Positions 1-8,865 of a stretch of DNA of 64,000 nucleotides are shown here, in pieces. The stretch lies in NCBI GenBank assembly GCA_903953895.1, contig CAJBLH010000246.1, forward strand, positions 1-64,000, given 5' to 3'. Both the position numbers and the translations under genes were made by a program. The notes beneath the pieces are model-generated. The model searched no databases and was not told the DNA's origin. It saw only the letters and a list, made by a program, of their open reading frames with translations. The DNA comes from an uncultured Desulfobacteraceae bacterium (GTDB taxonomy: Bacteria; Desulfobacterota; Desulfobacteria; Desulfobacterales; Desulfatirhabdiaceae). The first letter of the stretch is position 1. Every line of letters begins with the position of its first letter.

Positions 1-49
1 CGTGTTCATGTCATTTCTCATGCAATCGAATCATCATGGAAAATGACAT

Positions 50-97
50 GAAGCTGGAGCTTCGTGGTGTCGGTTCCCAAGCTGGAGCTTGGGAACC
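50..97. repeat. Two adjacent hairpins sharing the core AAGCTGGAGCTT
   Basis: Positions 50-63 form a 6-bp stem with a GG loop. Positions 72-83 pair perfectly with 86-97, a 12-bp stem that also has a two-base GG loop. Both centre on AAGCTGGAGCTT, so the second looks like an extended copy of the first. This resembles short palindromic intergenic repeats (REP-like). No T-run follows, so a classical rho-independent terminator is not supported. Confidence 0.6.
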
Positions 98-271
98 AGC
101 GGACTTGTGTTATTTTCACGCTAATCCACGATGAACCAAACATATTAAAGGTTCAAGGCGATGGTGCATTGGAATAAACGAATAAAGTTAACAATAATCA
201 TGGAAGGCCATTAATCAGATCATAACCGGATTCCCTTTGAGACCTGCCGAGATATGTTCTACCCAATAGGG

Positions 272-295
272 GGGGTGTCGGCCGGCCGACACCCC
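272..295. repeat. 24-bp perfect GC-rich palindrome
   Basis: Positions 272-283 (GGGGTGTCGGCC) are exactly complementary to 284-295 with no loop. A perfect 24-bp palindrome is too long for a typical restriction site. It could be a repetitive extragenic palindrome, a protein-binding site or a cruciform-forming sequence. It lies in an otherwise gene-free stretch. Confidence 0.7.
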
Positions 296-656
296 ATATC
301 TTATTGATATATAAAGTGATATATGCAACTCCCATTTCGTTTTCCATCCATTTTTCCGTTGAAAATACCGAGCCGGTTCCTTCCTGAAAATGCCAAGCCT
401 GCGGACCACCCATTCAGGGCTGGATTTTATCTCAAGATTCACCTTCTTGAGGTACTCATGGTTCGGGCCATGGTTGCCGTTAACAACCGTTTGGGGATTT
501 CACCGTAGTCTTTGCAAGCCTTATGGATACCGAGGGAAAAGGGCAGTCACGTGATTTCGCCGGCTTGGCGGGCTGATGGGATTCGGTGTGTTGATATCAA
601 ATGATATTTTCAATGATCTTGCGGGCTGATGCTTTGACAAGTTCTAAGCGGTATCG

Positions 657-3023
657 TCAAATTTTCTGCCTGATGGCCAAAATTGACTGATTACGCAAAG
701 TTTTCATATAGTTGAGCTGAGTTGGCGACAGTATCGCGCCTTTGGTTTTCTTGTCGGCATAAAAAAGTCCAAAGGGAGTATTTTTGATCATGATGGGGTA
801 AATGATGAATGCGGGAGCCAGAAAAGCCTTCCGATACCATTCGGGAATCAGGGATGCGATGGCGGAATCTGCGGCGTCTTCAACGATAATGTCCCTTCGC
901 TGTGAAATGGCCATGTTGAATAGATCCGTCGGACGATTGGTAATGCTGAAAGCAAAATTTTCCGTCATGGTACCGATATCTGCGCCGAAGGCATGACGGG
1001 CGCGCATCTTTGTCCGGCTCATCTCCATCATGCAGAAAATCACATGATTGAAGGCAAATCCCCGGTACATGGTTTCAAGAATCATGAACATCATGTCGTT
1101 GAGTGAATAGTCAGAAAGAAGTGCATTGGTGATCTCCTGAATGCCGTTAATGAGGATATCCAGGTGATCATCCCTGCTGCGGGCGCTAGCCAGATATTGC
1201 GCGTCGGCAGCGTTGCTTGCCGCCGATTTTGCGATTATTCCATCGCCGGCGGCTTTTTCATCCACCGGTTCGTCATCCATGGAGAGTCGTTGCATGAATT
1301 CGCTCTGGCGTATATTGATATCGAGGACGTCGGAATACTTCTCCATTTGGGCTTTAGCGGAACTCAGCATCTTCGACAACTGCGTTCCGGAAACGGGAAC
1401 GACTTTTTGAAAACGGTTTGCCAGAACTTTCATTGCAATTGTTCTGGCGTTTCCGCGAGTGTTCCGGATGATGTCGCAAAGTTCGTTGGAATAGCCGGCG
1501 AGGCTTTGCAGAACATCTTCATCTGAGTTGGGTTTTTCTATCTTTCCCTCCGGCAGACGGGTCAGGCTGCTGACGATCTTTGCCGGGAAATTCCAGTTCC
1601 TTAAAACGGCCATCCCAATATCCTCATAAGACATCCGCAGAACAGTCCATGCTGCATTTCGTTCGCTCTCTCCTTTCTGAGCGATCATGGATCTGATCGC
1701 ATTCGACTGGTCCGGCAAATAATAAATGACCAGATGCTTGCCCAGATTGTGAAGCATCGCGCAGATGAAAGACTCTTCGAGGTTATGAGCTCCCATCTTA
1801 CCGGCCAGGTCCCTGGCAACCAGCCCGCTCATGAAAGAGCTGATGGCGGCATCTTTCAATTCTTCCGACTGGCTCTTATTCTGCAGGTGATCAAAAAGCA
1901 TAAGGCTGGATGCGGCCAGGCACACCTGCTCAAATCCCAGTACCATCACCGCCCTCGTGATGGTGGTGATATTTCCGGAAAAACTTCCATAGAATGCCGA
2001 ATTGACAAGTTTAAGGAGCTTGTTGGTCAGGGAAAAGTCTTTCAGGATAATGCCGGCCAGTTGTGAAGGGGACGTGAGATTGGCTTCGGATGAAGAGGCT
2101 TTTTGATTGATTTCAAGAATGTGCTGAGAAAAAGCCGGGAAATCCTGCGAACGCTCCATCATCCGAAGAAGTGTTTCCACCGTGGTCTGGGATATCTTCG
2201 TGGGGAGCCATGCAGCGGTGGCGTCCGCGGGAAAACAGGCATCCAGATCCTTCTTCATATCATCGGCATCGGCATACCGATCCCCCGGTTTTTTTTCAAG
2301 CGCTTTCATGACAATCTTGTCGAGTGTTTCATCCACAGCTTTGTTCAGATGCGATGGCGGTTCGATCGCTGTCTGTGCAAATTCGGCGATGGATTCCGGA
2401 GATATGAAGGCGGGCTTGCCGGCAAGCAGTTCGTATAAGATCAGCCCAAGGGAAAAAATGTCGGACCGGGAACTGAGCGGTGCATTGGAAAAATGTTCCG
2501 GTGACAGGTGGCCATGCATTCCGGCCGCATCCTTTTGGGCGCCGATCATGACAGAAATTCCAAAATTCATGATCCGTGGCGCATCCTCTTTATCGACGAT
2601 AATCCGGGAAGGATTCAGGTCGAGATGTAAGACCCCTTGTCGATGCGCATACCCGACGCCTTCCAGAATCCGGGATATCAGTGACAGGGTGCGAGGTACT
2701 GGGAACGGACCCTCTTTCTGAAGCAATACTTGCAGTGAAATGCCGTCTATATGCTCAAATATGAAATATGGCGTTCCTTCATATTCCCCGATCTCGTGGA
2801 CGGTTACGATATTTGTATTCCGGAGTTTGCACGCGTTACGGGCCTCATGCATCAGTTGTAATTTAAGATCGCTGCGGTCGGCGATAGGCACGCCGAGTAA
2901 TTTAATGACAACCTTATGACCGAGTCGTTTATCTTCGGCAAGGAAAACGGCTCCCAGAGGTTCCTTTTCCAGTTCTTTGATTATGGTATAACGGCTGATC
3001 TTTATAACAGGCGCCATGTGCAT
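657..3023 (-). CDS. Ser/Thr protein kinase-like - HDOD - GAF signalling protein
   Basis: Start chosen at the ATG at 3023, six bases after AAAGGG, giving 788 residues. Residues ~11-265 form a eukaryotic-type protein kinase fold with the VAIK-type lysine (~K41), an HLDLNPSR catalytic loop (~133-140), an SPE motif and an SDIFSLGLILYELL helix. Residues ~285-480 are an HDOD domain (AMLHNLGKHL) and ~610-780 a GAF domain. The kinase part is degenerate: the glycine-rich loop is largely lost (EKEPLGAV), HRD is HLD, and the Mg-binding DFG is NFG (~153-155), so it may be a pseudokinase or weak kinase. HDOD proteins are non-enzymatic signalling modules in bacteria and GAF binds small ligands. The family call is firm; activity is doubtful. 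Confidence 0.85.
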   Translation of the reverse strand: MHMAPVIKISRYTIIKELEKEPLGAVFLAEDKRLGHKVVIKLLGVPIADRSDLKLQLMHEARNACKLRNTNIVTVHEIGEYEGTPYFIFEHIDGISLQVLLQKEGPFPVPRTLSLISRILEGVGYAHRQGVLHLDLNPSRIIVDKEDAPRIMNFGISVMIGAQKDAAGMHGHLSPEHFSNAPLSSRSDIFSLGLILYELLAGKPAFISPESIAEFAQTAIEPPSHLNKAVDETLDKIVMKALEKKPGDRYADADDMKKDLDACFPADATAAWLPTKISQTTVETLLRMMERSQDFPAFSQHILEINQKASSSEANLTSPSQLAGIILKDFSLTNKLLKLVNSAFYGSFSGNITTITRAVMVLGFEQVCLAASSLMLFDHLQNKSQSEELKDAAISSFMSGLVARDLAGKMGAHNLEESFICAMLHNLGKHLVIYYLPDQSNAIRSMIAQKGESERNAAWTVLRMSYEDIGMAVLRNWNFPAKIVSSLTRLPEGKIEKPNSDEDVLQSLAGYSNELCDIIRNTRGNARTIAMKVLANRFQKVVPVSGTQLSKMLSSAKAQMEKYSDVLDINIRQSEFMQRLSMDDEPVDEKAAGDGIIAKSAASNAADAQYLASARSRDDHLDILINGIQEITNALLSDYSLNDMMFMILETMYRGFAFNHVIFCMMEMSRTKMRARHAFGADIGTMTENFAFSITNRPTDLFNMAISQRRDIIVEDAADSAIASLIPEWYRKAFLAPAFIIYPIMIKNTPFGLFYADKKTKGAILSPTQLNYMKTLRNQSILAIRQKI

Positions 3024-3142
3024 CAATCACCCTTTACTTTTTCAGAAATTACCATAGAAGTAGGTTTACCATGGCAATGCAGTTCAAAGCCAAAAATGTT
3101 TAAATGATAGGGTGTTCTCCCCTTTTTTAAATCATGTGCAGG

Positions 3143-3763
3143 TCAGCGCTGCTTCATTTTTTTGAGCATTTCATCGATGGATTGTCCATTCGGGGCCATA
3201 GCCAGCGGGTTGACCGCCAGGAGATCTTCCCATGCCTGAATCGCGCCTTTGGGATCATTTAAATCATGCATCAGCACAATCCCCTTGTTGAACCGTGAAA
3301 TCTCATGTTTGGGATCGACGCCAATTGCCTTTTCAAAACACTGAACCGCTTTGTCATAGTTGCCAATTTTGCGATACATCACGCCCTGATCCGTCCATAC
3401 ATCGGCATTGCTGGGATTCAACGCCAGCGCCTTGGCATAGGCGGCAATGGCTTTCTCCGGCAGGTCGGCATCGAAGCACATATTTCCCAGTTGAATCCAC
3501 GCAGCCACGTCGCCCGGGTTCTGGGATGTTTTCAACTCCAGGCCGGCAATCTGATCAGACAGATCAGTTGACGATTTTTTCTCGACTTGCTGATGTGGGT
3601 CCGCAGTTGGAGCGTCCCCGGTTTTGTAGATCGTCAGCAACACTCCGGACAGGAGACCGGCCACATAGGCGATTGCAATGATCCCATAAGAAAAGCCATG
3701 CTTTTCAGGGCTTTTCAATGTGGATTTTATCAATTTTGTATTATCTTTTTCTATCTTCGCCAT
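3143..3763 (-). CDS. Membrane-anchored TPR protein
   Basis: This is a 206-residue protein with a GGAGG ribosome binding site just before the ATG. Residues ~24-46 form one hydrophobic segment following a short charged N-terminus, so it is probably a single-pass inner-membrane protein with its C-terminal part outside the cytoplasm. Residues ~80-190 hold about three tetratricopeptide repeats (signatures such as AAWIQLGNMCF, DVWTDQGVMYRKIGNYDKA and RFNKGIVLMHDLNDPKGA). TPRs mediate protein-protein contacts. It is transcribed in the same direction as and upstream of the kinase-HDOD gene (about 120 bp gap), so the two may be co-transcribed. The partner is unknown; similar proteins are annotated as cytochrome c biogenesis or generic TPR factors, and I would not choose between these. 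Confidence 0.75.
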   Translation of the reverse strand: MAKIEKDNTKLIKSTLKSPEKHGFSYGIIAIAYVAGLLSGVLLTIYKTGDAPTADPHQQVEKKSSTDLSDQIAGLELKTSQNPGDVAAWIQLGNMCFDADLPEKAIAAYAKALALNPSNADVWTDQGVMYRKIGNYDKAVQCFEKAIGVDPKHEISRFNKGIVLMHDLNDPKGAIQAWEDLLAVNPLAMAPNGQSIDEMLKKMKQR

Positions 3764-4026
3764 AAATGCCTCCGGGATTCAATTTCATTTTATTAATTCT
3801 TTCATAACTGACTTCATTCAGCAAATGGATTTTATCGCCTTTGGAAAATGACTGGTACCATCAGTTTTTTGGTTTTTATACCACAATCTGGTGCAAACTG
3901 CATCTAAGCATATCCAGTGCCGCCACAAAAGGATCAATGGTAAATGAGCTAAAATTTAAAATCCAGTTATTCATATTTCGATCGCGTGTTCACAACCGGC
4001 AGTCAATTAAGGCGATAGAGTTCCCA

Positions 4027-4055
4027 TTTACAAAATAAAAAATAGAAAGTATAAT
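4027..4055 (+). promoter_or_regulatory. Sigma-70-type promoter of hypA-hypB
   Basis: TTTACA at 4027-4032 and a perfect TATAAT at 4050-4055 are separated by 17 bp. A 6-bp inverted repeat (TAAGAG/CTCTTA, 4067-4084) lies just downstream, across the expected transcript start. It faces hypA 50 bp away. The rest of the 3764-4104 gap shows no gene. Confidence 0.7.
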
Positions 4056-4104
4056 AAAAAATTTTATAAGAGATAAAACTCTTAATTCAAAGGGATGCAT
4101 ATCC

Positions 4105-4479
4105 ATGCATGAAATGGGCATTGCCATGCAGGTGGTAGAAATTGCCGCCGCTTCCATTCCCGAACACCTGAAAGGCAGCCGGGTGCAGGGTGTTTATCTG
4201 AAGATCGGCAAGCTGTCTTCCGTCGTACCGGACAGTCTGCGGTTCTGTTTCGATATTGTCTCCAAAGACTCCGCAATTGCCGGAGCCACGCTTTATATCG
4301 AAGAAATTCCAGTTACGGCCCGATGCAAATCGTGCGACCATCACTGGACCATCGACGGACCGGCGTTTTCCTGCCCCAGGTGCGGCAGTGCAACGATCGT
4401 GCTGACCTCCGGTCAGGAACTGGATATCGCATCCATCGAGATTGAAGAAAAACCGATCGGTGATCAGGAAACGGTGTAA
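4105..4479 (+). CDS. hypA: Hydrogenase/urease nickel insertion protein HypA
   Basis: This 124-residue protein has the full HypA layout: N-terminal MHE, whose His2 and amino terminus bind nickel, and a zinc finger made of two CxxC motifs (RCKSC and SCPRC, ~residues 73-96). HypA hands nickel to HypB and then to the large subunit of NiFe hydrogenase during maturation in the cytoplasm. Start chosen because His2 must follow Met1; AAGGGA lies about ten bases upstream. hypB follows after 55 bp on the same strand, the usual pairing. No hydrogenase structural genes or hypCDEF are in the window, so the target enzyme is encoded elsewhere. Confidence 0.95.
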   Translation: MHEMGIAMQVVEIAAASIPEHLKGSRVQGVYLKIGKLSSVVPDSLRFCFDIVSKDSAIAGATLYIEEIPVTARCKSCDHHWTIDGPAFSCPRCGSATIVLTSGQELDIASIEIEEKPIGDQETV

Positions 4480-4534
4480 AAGTAGTTTCCGGCAAAGTAT
4501 GGCCGATCGAAATATTATTGAAAAGGGAATTTTT

Positions 4535-5200
4535 ATGGAAATAAAAGTCGTTCGAAAAGTTCTGGATGTCAACAACACCATTGCCGAGCAGAACCGGAAA
4601 CTCTTTGCAGATAAAAACGTGTTCGTGCTGAATGTCATGAGTTCTCCAGGCTCGGGAAAAACCACGATGCTCGGGAAAACCATCGGCCGGTTGATGCCGG
4701 AAATTCGCACTGCCGTGATTGTCGGGGATGTCAGTACGACCAACGACGCCGACCGCCTGGCCAAAACCGGGGCGCCGGTGGTTCAGGTAAACACCGATGC
4801 ATTTGGTGGAGACTGTCATCTGGCCGCCCATGTTATCGCCAAAGCTGCGGAAAATTTTGATCTGGCGGAGGTGGACCTGCTTATTGTGGAAAATGTGGGG
4901 AATCTGGTGTGTCCGGCGGAATTCGATATTGGAGAAGACGCCAAGATCGTGGTTCTCAGTGTCACCGAGGGAGAAGACAAGCCCCTGAAATACCCCTTGA
5001 TGTTTCGGGTGTGCGATGCCGCCGTTTTAAACAAAATTGACCTTCTGCCGCATTTAGACTATGATAAGAACGAAGCTGTCCGGAATATCGTTCAGATTCA
5101 TCCGGGCATTCCGGTATTTGAAATATCCGCCTGCACCGAGGCTGGCATGGAACCCTGGGTGATCTGGCTTAAAGAAAAGGTGAAAGAAAAACACGTCTGA
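4535..5200 (+). CDS. hypB: Hydrogenase nickel incorporation GTPase HypB
   Basis: I start the protein at the ATG at 4535 (AAGGGA eight bases upstream) rather than an upstream in-frame ATG at 4442 that would overlap hypA; this gives 221 residues. It is a SIMIBI-class GTPase with a P-loop (SSPGSGKTTML, ~residues 36-46), the metal-binding GGDCHL Cys-His pair at the dimer interface, a NVGNLVCP segment and the base-recognition NKIDLL. It hydrolyses GTP to drive nickel transfer to hydrogenase. There is no N-terminal His-rich nickel-storage stretch, unlike some HypB proteins. It is co-transcribed with hypA. Confidence 0.95.
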   Translation: MEIKVVRKVLDVNNTIAEQNRKLFADKNVFVLNVMSSPGSGKTTMLGKTIGRLMPEIRTAVIVGDVSTTNDADRLAKTGAPVVQVNTDAFGGDCHLAAHVIAKAAENFDLAEVDLLIVENVGNLVCPAEFDIGEDAKIVVLSVTEGEDKPLKYPLMFRVCDAAVLNKIDLLPHLDYDKNEAVRNIVQIHPGIPVFEISACTEAGMEPWVIWLKEKVKEKHV

Positions 5201-5215
5201 TGCAGGATGACAGGC

Positions 5216-5797
5216 ATGCGAATCATTGCAGGGGAGTTCAAGGGCCGTAGGCTGCATTGCCTCGAGGGAAAACAGACCCGGCCGACATCAGACCGTTTGA
5301 GAGAGACCATTTTCAATATACTGTCGTTCCGAACGCAGCATGCCGTTGTGCTTGATCTTTTTTCCGGAACCGGTGCAATGGCGATCGAGGCATTGAGCCG
5401 TGGAGCGGATTTCGCTCTTCTGGTCGATGACTCACCTCAGGCGATTTCTTTAATTACTCGCAACATCCGATCACTTGGCCTCGATAACAAAGCACGGGTC
5501 CGGAGATGGAATATCACCCATAACTTGAATTTGTTGAGGAATGTCCGGCCGCTGTTCAGTCTGGTTTTCATGGACCCGCCGTATAATAGGAATATGATCG
5601 ATCCCACTGTGCATCATCTATTGCAAAGCGCATCCCTGGCGGAGCAGGCCTGTATCATTATCGAGCATTCTGTTCTGGATGCCGTTTCTTTTGATCATCC
5701 GGAGCTGAATCTTTATGATCAGCGGACCTACGGAAAAACCATGCTATCGTTTCTGTCATATAACCCATCAGCGTGCGATTCCAATGATCCGCTATAG
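5216..5797 (+). CDS. rsmD: 16S rRNA (guanine(966)-N2)-methyltransferase RsmD
   Basis: Starting at the ATG at 5216 (AGGA eight bases upstream; an ATG at 5207 is possible but badly spaced) gives 193 residues beginning MRIIAGEFKGRRL, typical of RsmD. It has the Rossmann SAM site (LDLFSGTGAMAIEALSRGA, ~43-61) and the catalytic DPPYN motif of N2/N6 amino-methyltransferases. RsmD methylates G966 of 16S rRNA during 30S assembly. It begins 15 bp after hypB stops, so it is probably in the same transcript although functionally unrelated. Confidence 0.92.
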   Translation: MRIIAGEFKGRRLHCLEGKQTRPTSDRLRETIFNILSFRTQHAVVLDLFSGTGAMAIEALSRGADFALLVDDSPQAISLITRNIRSLGLDNKARVRRWNITHNLNLLRNVRPLFSLVFMDPPYNRNMIDPTVHHLLQSASLAEQACIIIEHSVLDAVSFDHPELNLYDQRTYGKTMLSFLSYNPSACDSNDPL

Positions 5798-5845
5798 TAT
5801 CAATTGGTTACTCCTGAATCCAACGACCATCCTCAAGCGAAAACC

Positions 5846-7369
5846 ATGAAACGAATCGAAGATGTCACTCTGCTGTATGAGATCAGCAAAACCCTGAATG
5901 AACATTTAGACCTGAAAAAATCCCTCTACAAGGTGCTGGATACTCTGTCCATCTCGATCAATATGATTCGTGGAACCGTTACCATTCTCAATCCCCTGAC
6001 CAATGAAATCACCATTGAAGTGGCCCACGGCATTTCCCGATCAGCGGTTGAGCGGGTCAAATACAAGCTGGGTGAAGGAATTACCGGCAGGGTGATTCAG
6101 ACGGGCCATGCCGTCGCCATTCCCAAAATAAGTGAAGAGCCGCATTTCTTGAATCGCACCGAAGCCCGGCGGGGAAAACTGAATCATGAGATATCCTTTA
6201 TCTGTGTTCCGATTAAAAAAGGCAATCAGGTCATTGGCGCGCTCAGTGTCGATCATCAGTACGATGAATCCTATTCGCTGAAAAACGGAGAAAAGCTGCT
6301 TTCCGTGATCGCAACCATGATAGCCCGGCATGTCATCAACCTGGAAATTATTCATCTGGAAAAAGAACAACTGCGGGAAGAAAACCGCAGGCTGCGAAGC
6401 GAGCTGGAGACCAAGTACAGTTTTACGAATATTATCGGCAACAGCAGCCGGATGCGGGAAGTGTTTCAGATGATTTCCCAGGTGTCCAAAAGCAATGCAA
6501 CTGTGCTGATTCGCGGAGAGAGCGGAACCGGCAAAGAGCTGGTGGCCAGTTCGGTTCATTACAACAGCCTGCGGGCAAAAAATCCGTTTGTGAAAGTCAA
6601 TTGCGCAGCACTTCCTGCAAACCTGATCGAAAGCGAGCTGTTCGGGCATGAAAAAGGATCTTTTACCGGTGCAATCAAGCAGAAACTGGGCAAGTTTGAA
6701 ATGGCCCACAAAGGCACCATATTTCTGGATGAAATCGGTGCAGTGGGGTTGGATGTTCAGGTGAGGCTGCTTCGTATCCTTCAGGAAAGGGAATTTGAAC
6801 GCGTCGGCGGCCACCAGACCATCAAGGTGGATGTACGGGTGATTACGGCCACCAACAAGAATCTGGAAATGGCCATTGAGGAGGAAACCTTTCGCGGCGA
6901 TCTGTACTATCGACTGAATGTTTTTCCCATCTATCTCCCTCCGCTCAGGGAACGCAAGACCGATATCCTGCTGCTAGCCAATTATTTTCTTGAAAAATAC
7001 ACCAAGGAAAATGCCAAGGATATTCGCCGATTTTCGACACCTGCCATCGATATGCTCATGAATTATCACTGGCCCGGCAATGTCCGTGAACTCGAGAACT
7101 GCATCGAACGGGCGGTTCTGCTTTGTGATGCCGGGGTCATTCACAGTTATCATCTGCCGCCGACGCTTCAGACTGGTTCCGAATCCGGAACGCTGCCTTC
7201 CCTGTCCCTGGAGGATGCGGTTGCCAATCTTGAAAAAGAGATGATCATCGATGCCCTCAAGAATACTCGGGGTAATGTTTCGCTGGCGGCGCAACTGGTC
7301 AAAACCACCATACGCAAATTCGCCTATAAATCTCAGCAATACAGTATTGACTATCGAAATTACCGGTAG
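5846..7369 (+). CDS. NifA-like sigma-54-dependent activator (GAF-AAA+-HTH)
   Basis: The protein has an N-terminal GAF domain (~20-165), a linker, and a sigma-54 interaction AAA+ domain (~190-430) with Walker A GESGTGKE, the GAFTGA-type loop as GSFTGA, Walker B TIFLDEIG and the arginine finger region. The C-terminus resembles a Fis-type helix-turn-helix ([17 protein letters not shown]), but the recognition helix departs from the usual NifA TxRQxxY pattern. Such proteins bind upstream sequences and remodel sigma-54 RNA polymerase in response to the GAF ligand. I prefer the ATG at 5846 (507 residues); a TTG at 5804 would add 14 residues; neither has a strong ribosome site. No sigma-54 promoter (TGGCAC-N5-TTGC) was spotted nearby, so its target genes are unknown. 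Confidence 0.88.
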   Translation: MKRIEDVTLLYEISKTLNEHLDLKKSLYKVLDTLSISINMIRGTVTILNPLTNEITIEVAHGISRSAVERVKYKLGEGITGRVIQTGHAVAIPKISEEPHFLNRTEARRGKLNHEISFICVPIKKGNQVIGALSVDHQYDESYSLKNGEKLLSVIATMIARHVINLEIIHLEKEQLREENRRLRSELETKYSFTNIIGNSSRMREVFQMISQVSKSNATVLIRGESGTGKELVASSVHYNSLRAKNPFVKVNCAALPANLIESELFGHEKGSFTGAIKQKLGKFEMAHKGTIFLDEIGAVGLDVQVRLLRILQEREFERVGGHQTIKVDVRVITATNKNLEMAIEEETFRGDLYYRLNVFPIYLPPLRERKTDILLLANYFLEKYTKENAKDIRRFSTPAIDMLMNYHWPGNVRELENCIERAVLLCDAGVIHSYHLPPTLQTGSESGTLPSLSLEDAVANLEKEMIIDALKNTRGNVSLAAQLVKTTIRKFAYKSQQYSIDYRNYR

Positions 7370-7395
7370 GTGCCGTTCAGATAAGGAGAACATGC

Positions 7396-8748
7396 ATGAA
7401 TTCTGAGATGTTCAGAGAATATGACATTCGCGGGATCGCGGGAAAAGATATGACTGAGGACGATGTAGTGTCGATCGGCAAGGGAATCGGCACTTTTTTG
7501 AAACAAAACGACTGTTCCCGGATTACGGTTGGCAGAGATTGTCGGGTTACATCGGATAGTTACTGTAATAGAGTAATCGAAGGGTTGATATCCACCGGCT
7601 GCCGGGTGATCGATATCGGCATCTGTCCGACGCCGGTGCTGTATTTTTCCATTCAGCATCTAAGCCAGGAAGGCGGTGTCATGGTTACCGCCAGCCACAA
7701 TCCCGCCGAGTATAACGGTTTTAAAATGTGTCTGGGCTCCGGGTCCATTCATGGTGAAGATATTCAGCGAATTCGGCGGATCATCGAAGGCAAGGCGTTT
7801 GTGAAAGCAGACGGGGGTGTTCTTTCGTTTGTTGATGTGCTTCCAGCATATCAGGCATTCGTTCAGGAGAATATTTCCATCGATAAAAAACTTCGAATCG
7901 CCGTGGATGCCGGAAATGGTACGGCGGGTGTTGTGGCATTGCCCATCATGAAAACGATGAATCTTGAAGTACACGATATTTACTGCGAGATGGACGGCAC
8001 TTTCCCCAACCACGAGGCGGATCCGACGGTACTCAAGAACTTGAAAGACCTGATTGCACTGGTCAGGGAAAAAAAACTGGATGTGGGGATCGGATATGAT
8101 GGAGATGGAGACCGTATCGGGGTGGTGGATGAAAAAGGCGACATCGTCTATGGGGATAAACTGATGATTCTTTTTTCGCGGGAAATTCTTGCCAGAAAAC
8201 CCGGCGCCACATTTATTTCAGAAGTCAAATGCTCTCAGACCCTGTATGATGATATCGAAAAAAACGGGGGCCGGCCCATCATGTGGAAAACCGGTCATTC
8301 CCTGATCAAAACGAAAATGAAGGAAGAAGGCGCCGAGCTGGCCGGTGAGATGAGCGGCCATATGTTCTTTGCAGACCGTTATCTGGGGTATGATGACGCT
8401 ACATATGCATCCTGCCGGCTTCTGGAAATTTTATCCAGAACCGACAGACCCCTGTCCGAGCTCTTGTCGGATGTTCCCAAAACCTACACCACGCCGGAGA
8501 TTCGCGTGGAGTGTCCGGATGACCGAAAATTTGCCGTGGTGAACAAAATTACGGATTATTTTAAAGAACGCTACAATGTAATTGACATTGACGGTGTCCG
8601 GGTTCTATTTGGAGACGGGTGGGGTCTGGTTCGCGCCTCGAATACCCAACCGGCGCTGGTGCTTCGGTTCGAAGCGGCATCAGAGGCCAGGCTTCAAGAA
8701 ATTCAAACGCTGGTGGAGTCAGTTCTTGCCGATATTCAGACAAGCTGA
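7396..8748 (+). CDS. Phosphomannomutase/phosphoglucomutase
   Basis: This is a 450-residue alpha-D-phosphohexomutase that interconverts hexose 6-phosphate and hexose 1-phosphate for cell-surface polysaccharide precursors. The phosphoserine loop TASHNPAEYNG (~95-105), the metal-binding DGDGDR (~235-240), and the sugar-binding GEMSGH (~317-322) are all present, and the C-terminal phosphate-binding RASNTQPALVLR is intact. AGGAGA lies nine bases before the ATG. It starts 26 bp after the sigma-54 activator, so the two are likely co-transcribed. Substrate preference (mannose or glucose) cannot be read from the sequence; AlgC/ManB-type dual use is usual. Confidence 0.93.
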   Translation: MNSEMFREYDIRGIAGKDMTEDDVVSIGKGIGTFLKQNDCSRITVGRDCRVTSDSYCNRVIEGLISTGCRVIDIGICPTPVLYFSIQHLSQEGGVMVTASHNPAEYNGFKMCLGSGSIHGEDIQRIRRIIEGKAFVKADGGVLSFVDVLPAYQAFVQENISIDKKLRIAVDAGNGTAGVVALPIMKTMNLEVHDIYCEMDGTFPNHEADPTVLKNLKDLIALVREKKLDVGIGYDGDGDRIGVVDEKGDIVYGDKLMILFSREILARKPGATFISEVKCSQTLYDDIEKNGGRPIMWKTGHSLIKTKMKEEGAELAGEMSGHMFFADRYLGYDDATYASCRLLEILSRTDRPLSELLSDVPKTYTTPEIRVECPDDRKFAVVNKITDYFKERYNVIDIDGVRVLFGDGWGLVRASNTQPALVLRFEAASEARLQEIQTLVESVLADIQTS

Positions 8749-8865
8749 TGCAGATTGCAACTGTTTTTTGTGTGGTTTAGTTCAGAGTATTTTCGCGGCA
8801 AATATAAAGCTATAGATTTGACAGGAAGTTATTTTCTACCCCAATTCAAGAAGGAGATTAATTGA

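Larger units (their letters stand above)
1..656. other. Region without a convincing gene
   Basis: I see no open frame here with a recognisable family, signal peptide or good ribosome binding site. The stretch holds three strong inverted repeats (described separately) and otherwise AT-rich, low-information sequence. It ends at the 3' end of the minus-strand kinase-HDOD gene, so any transcript leaving that gene runs into these palindromes, which might help to stop it. Confidence 0.6.

Noticed and set aside
215-442. Open frames of 71-75 residues on the minus strand at the left edge
   Set aside because: Overlapping frames of similar length, no ribosome site, cross a perfect 24-bp palindrome, no recognisable domain.
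4442-4534. Longer HypB start overlapping hypA
   Set aside because: No ribosome site; the ATG at 4535 has one and matches the family start.
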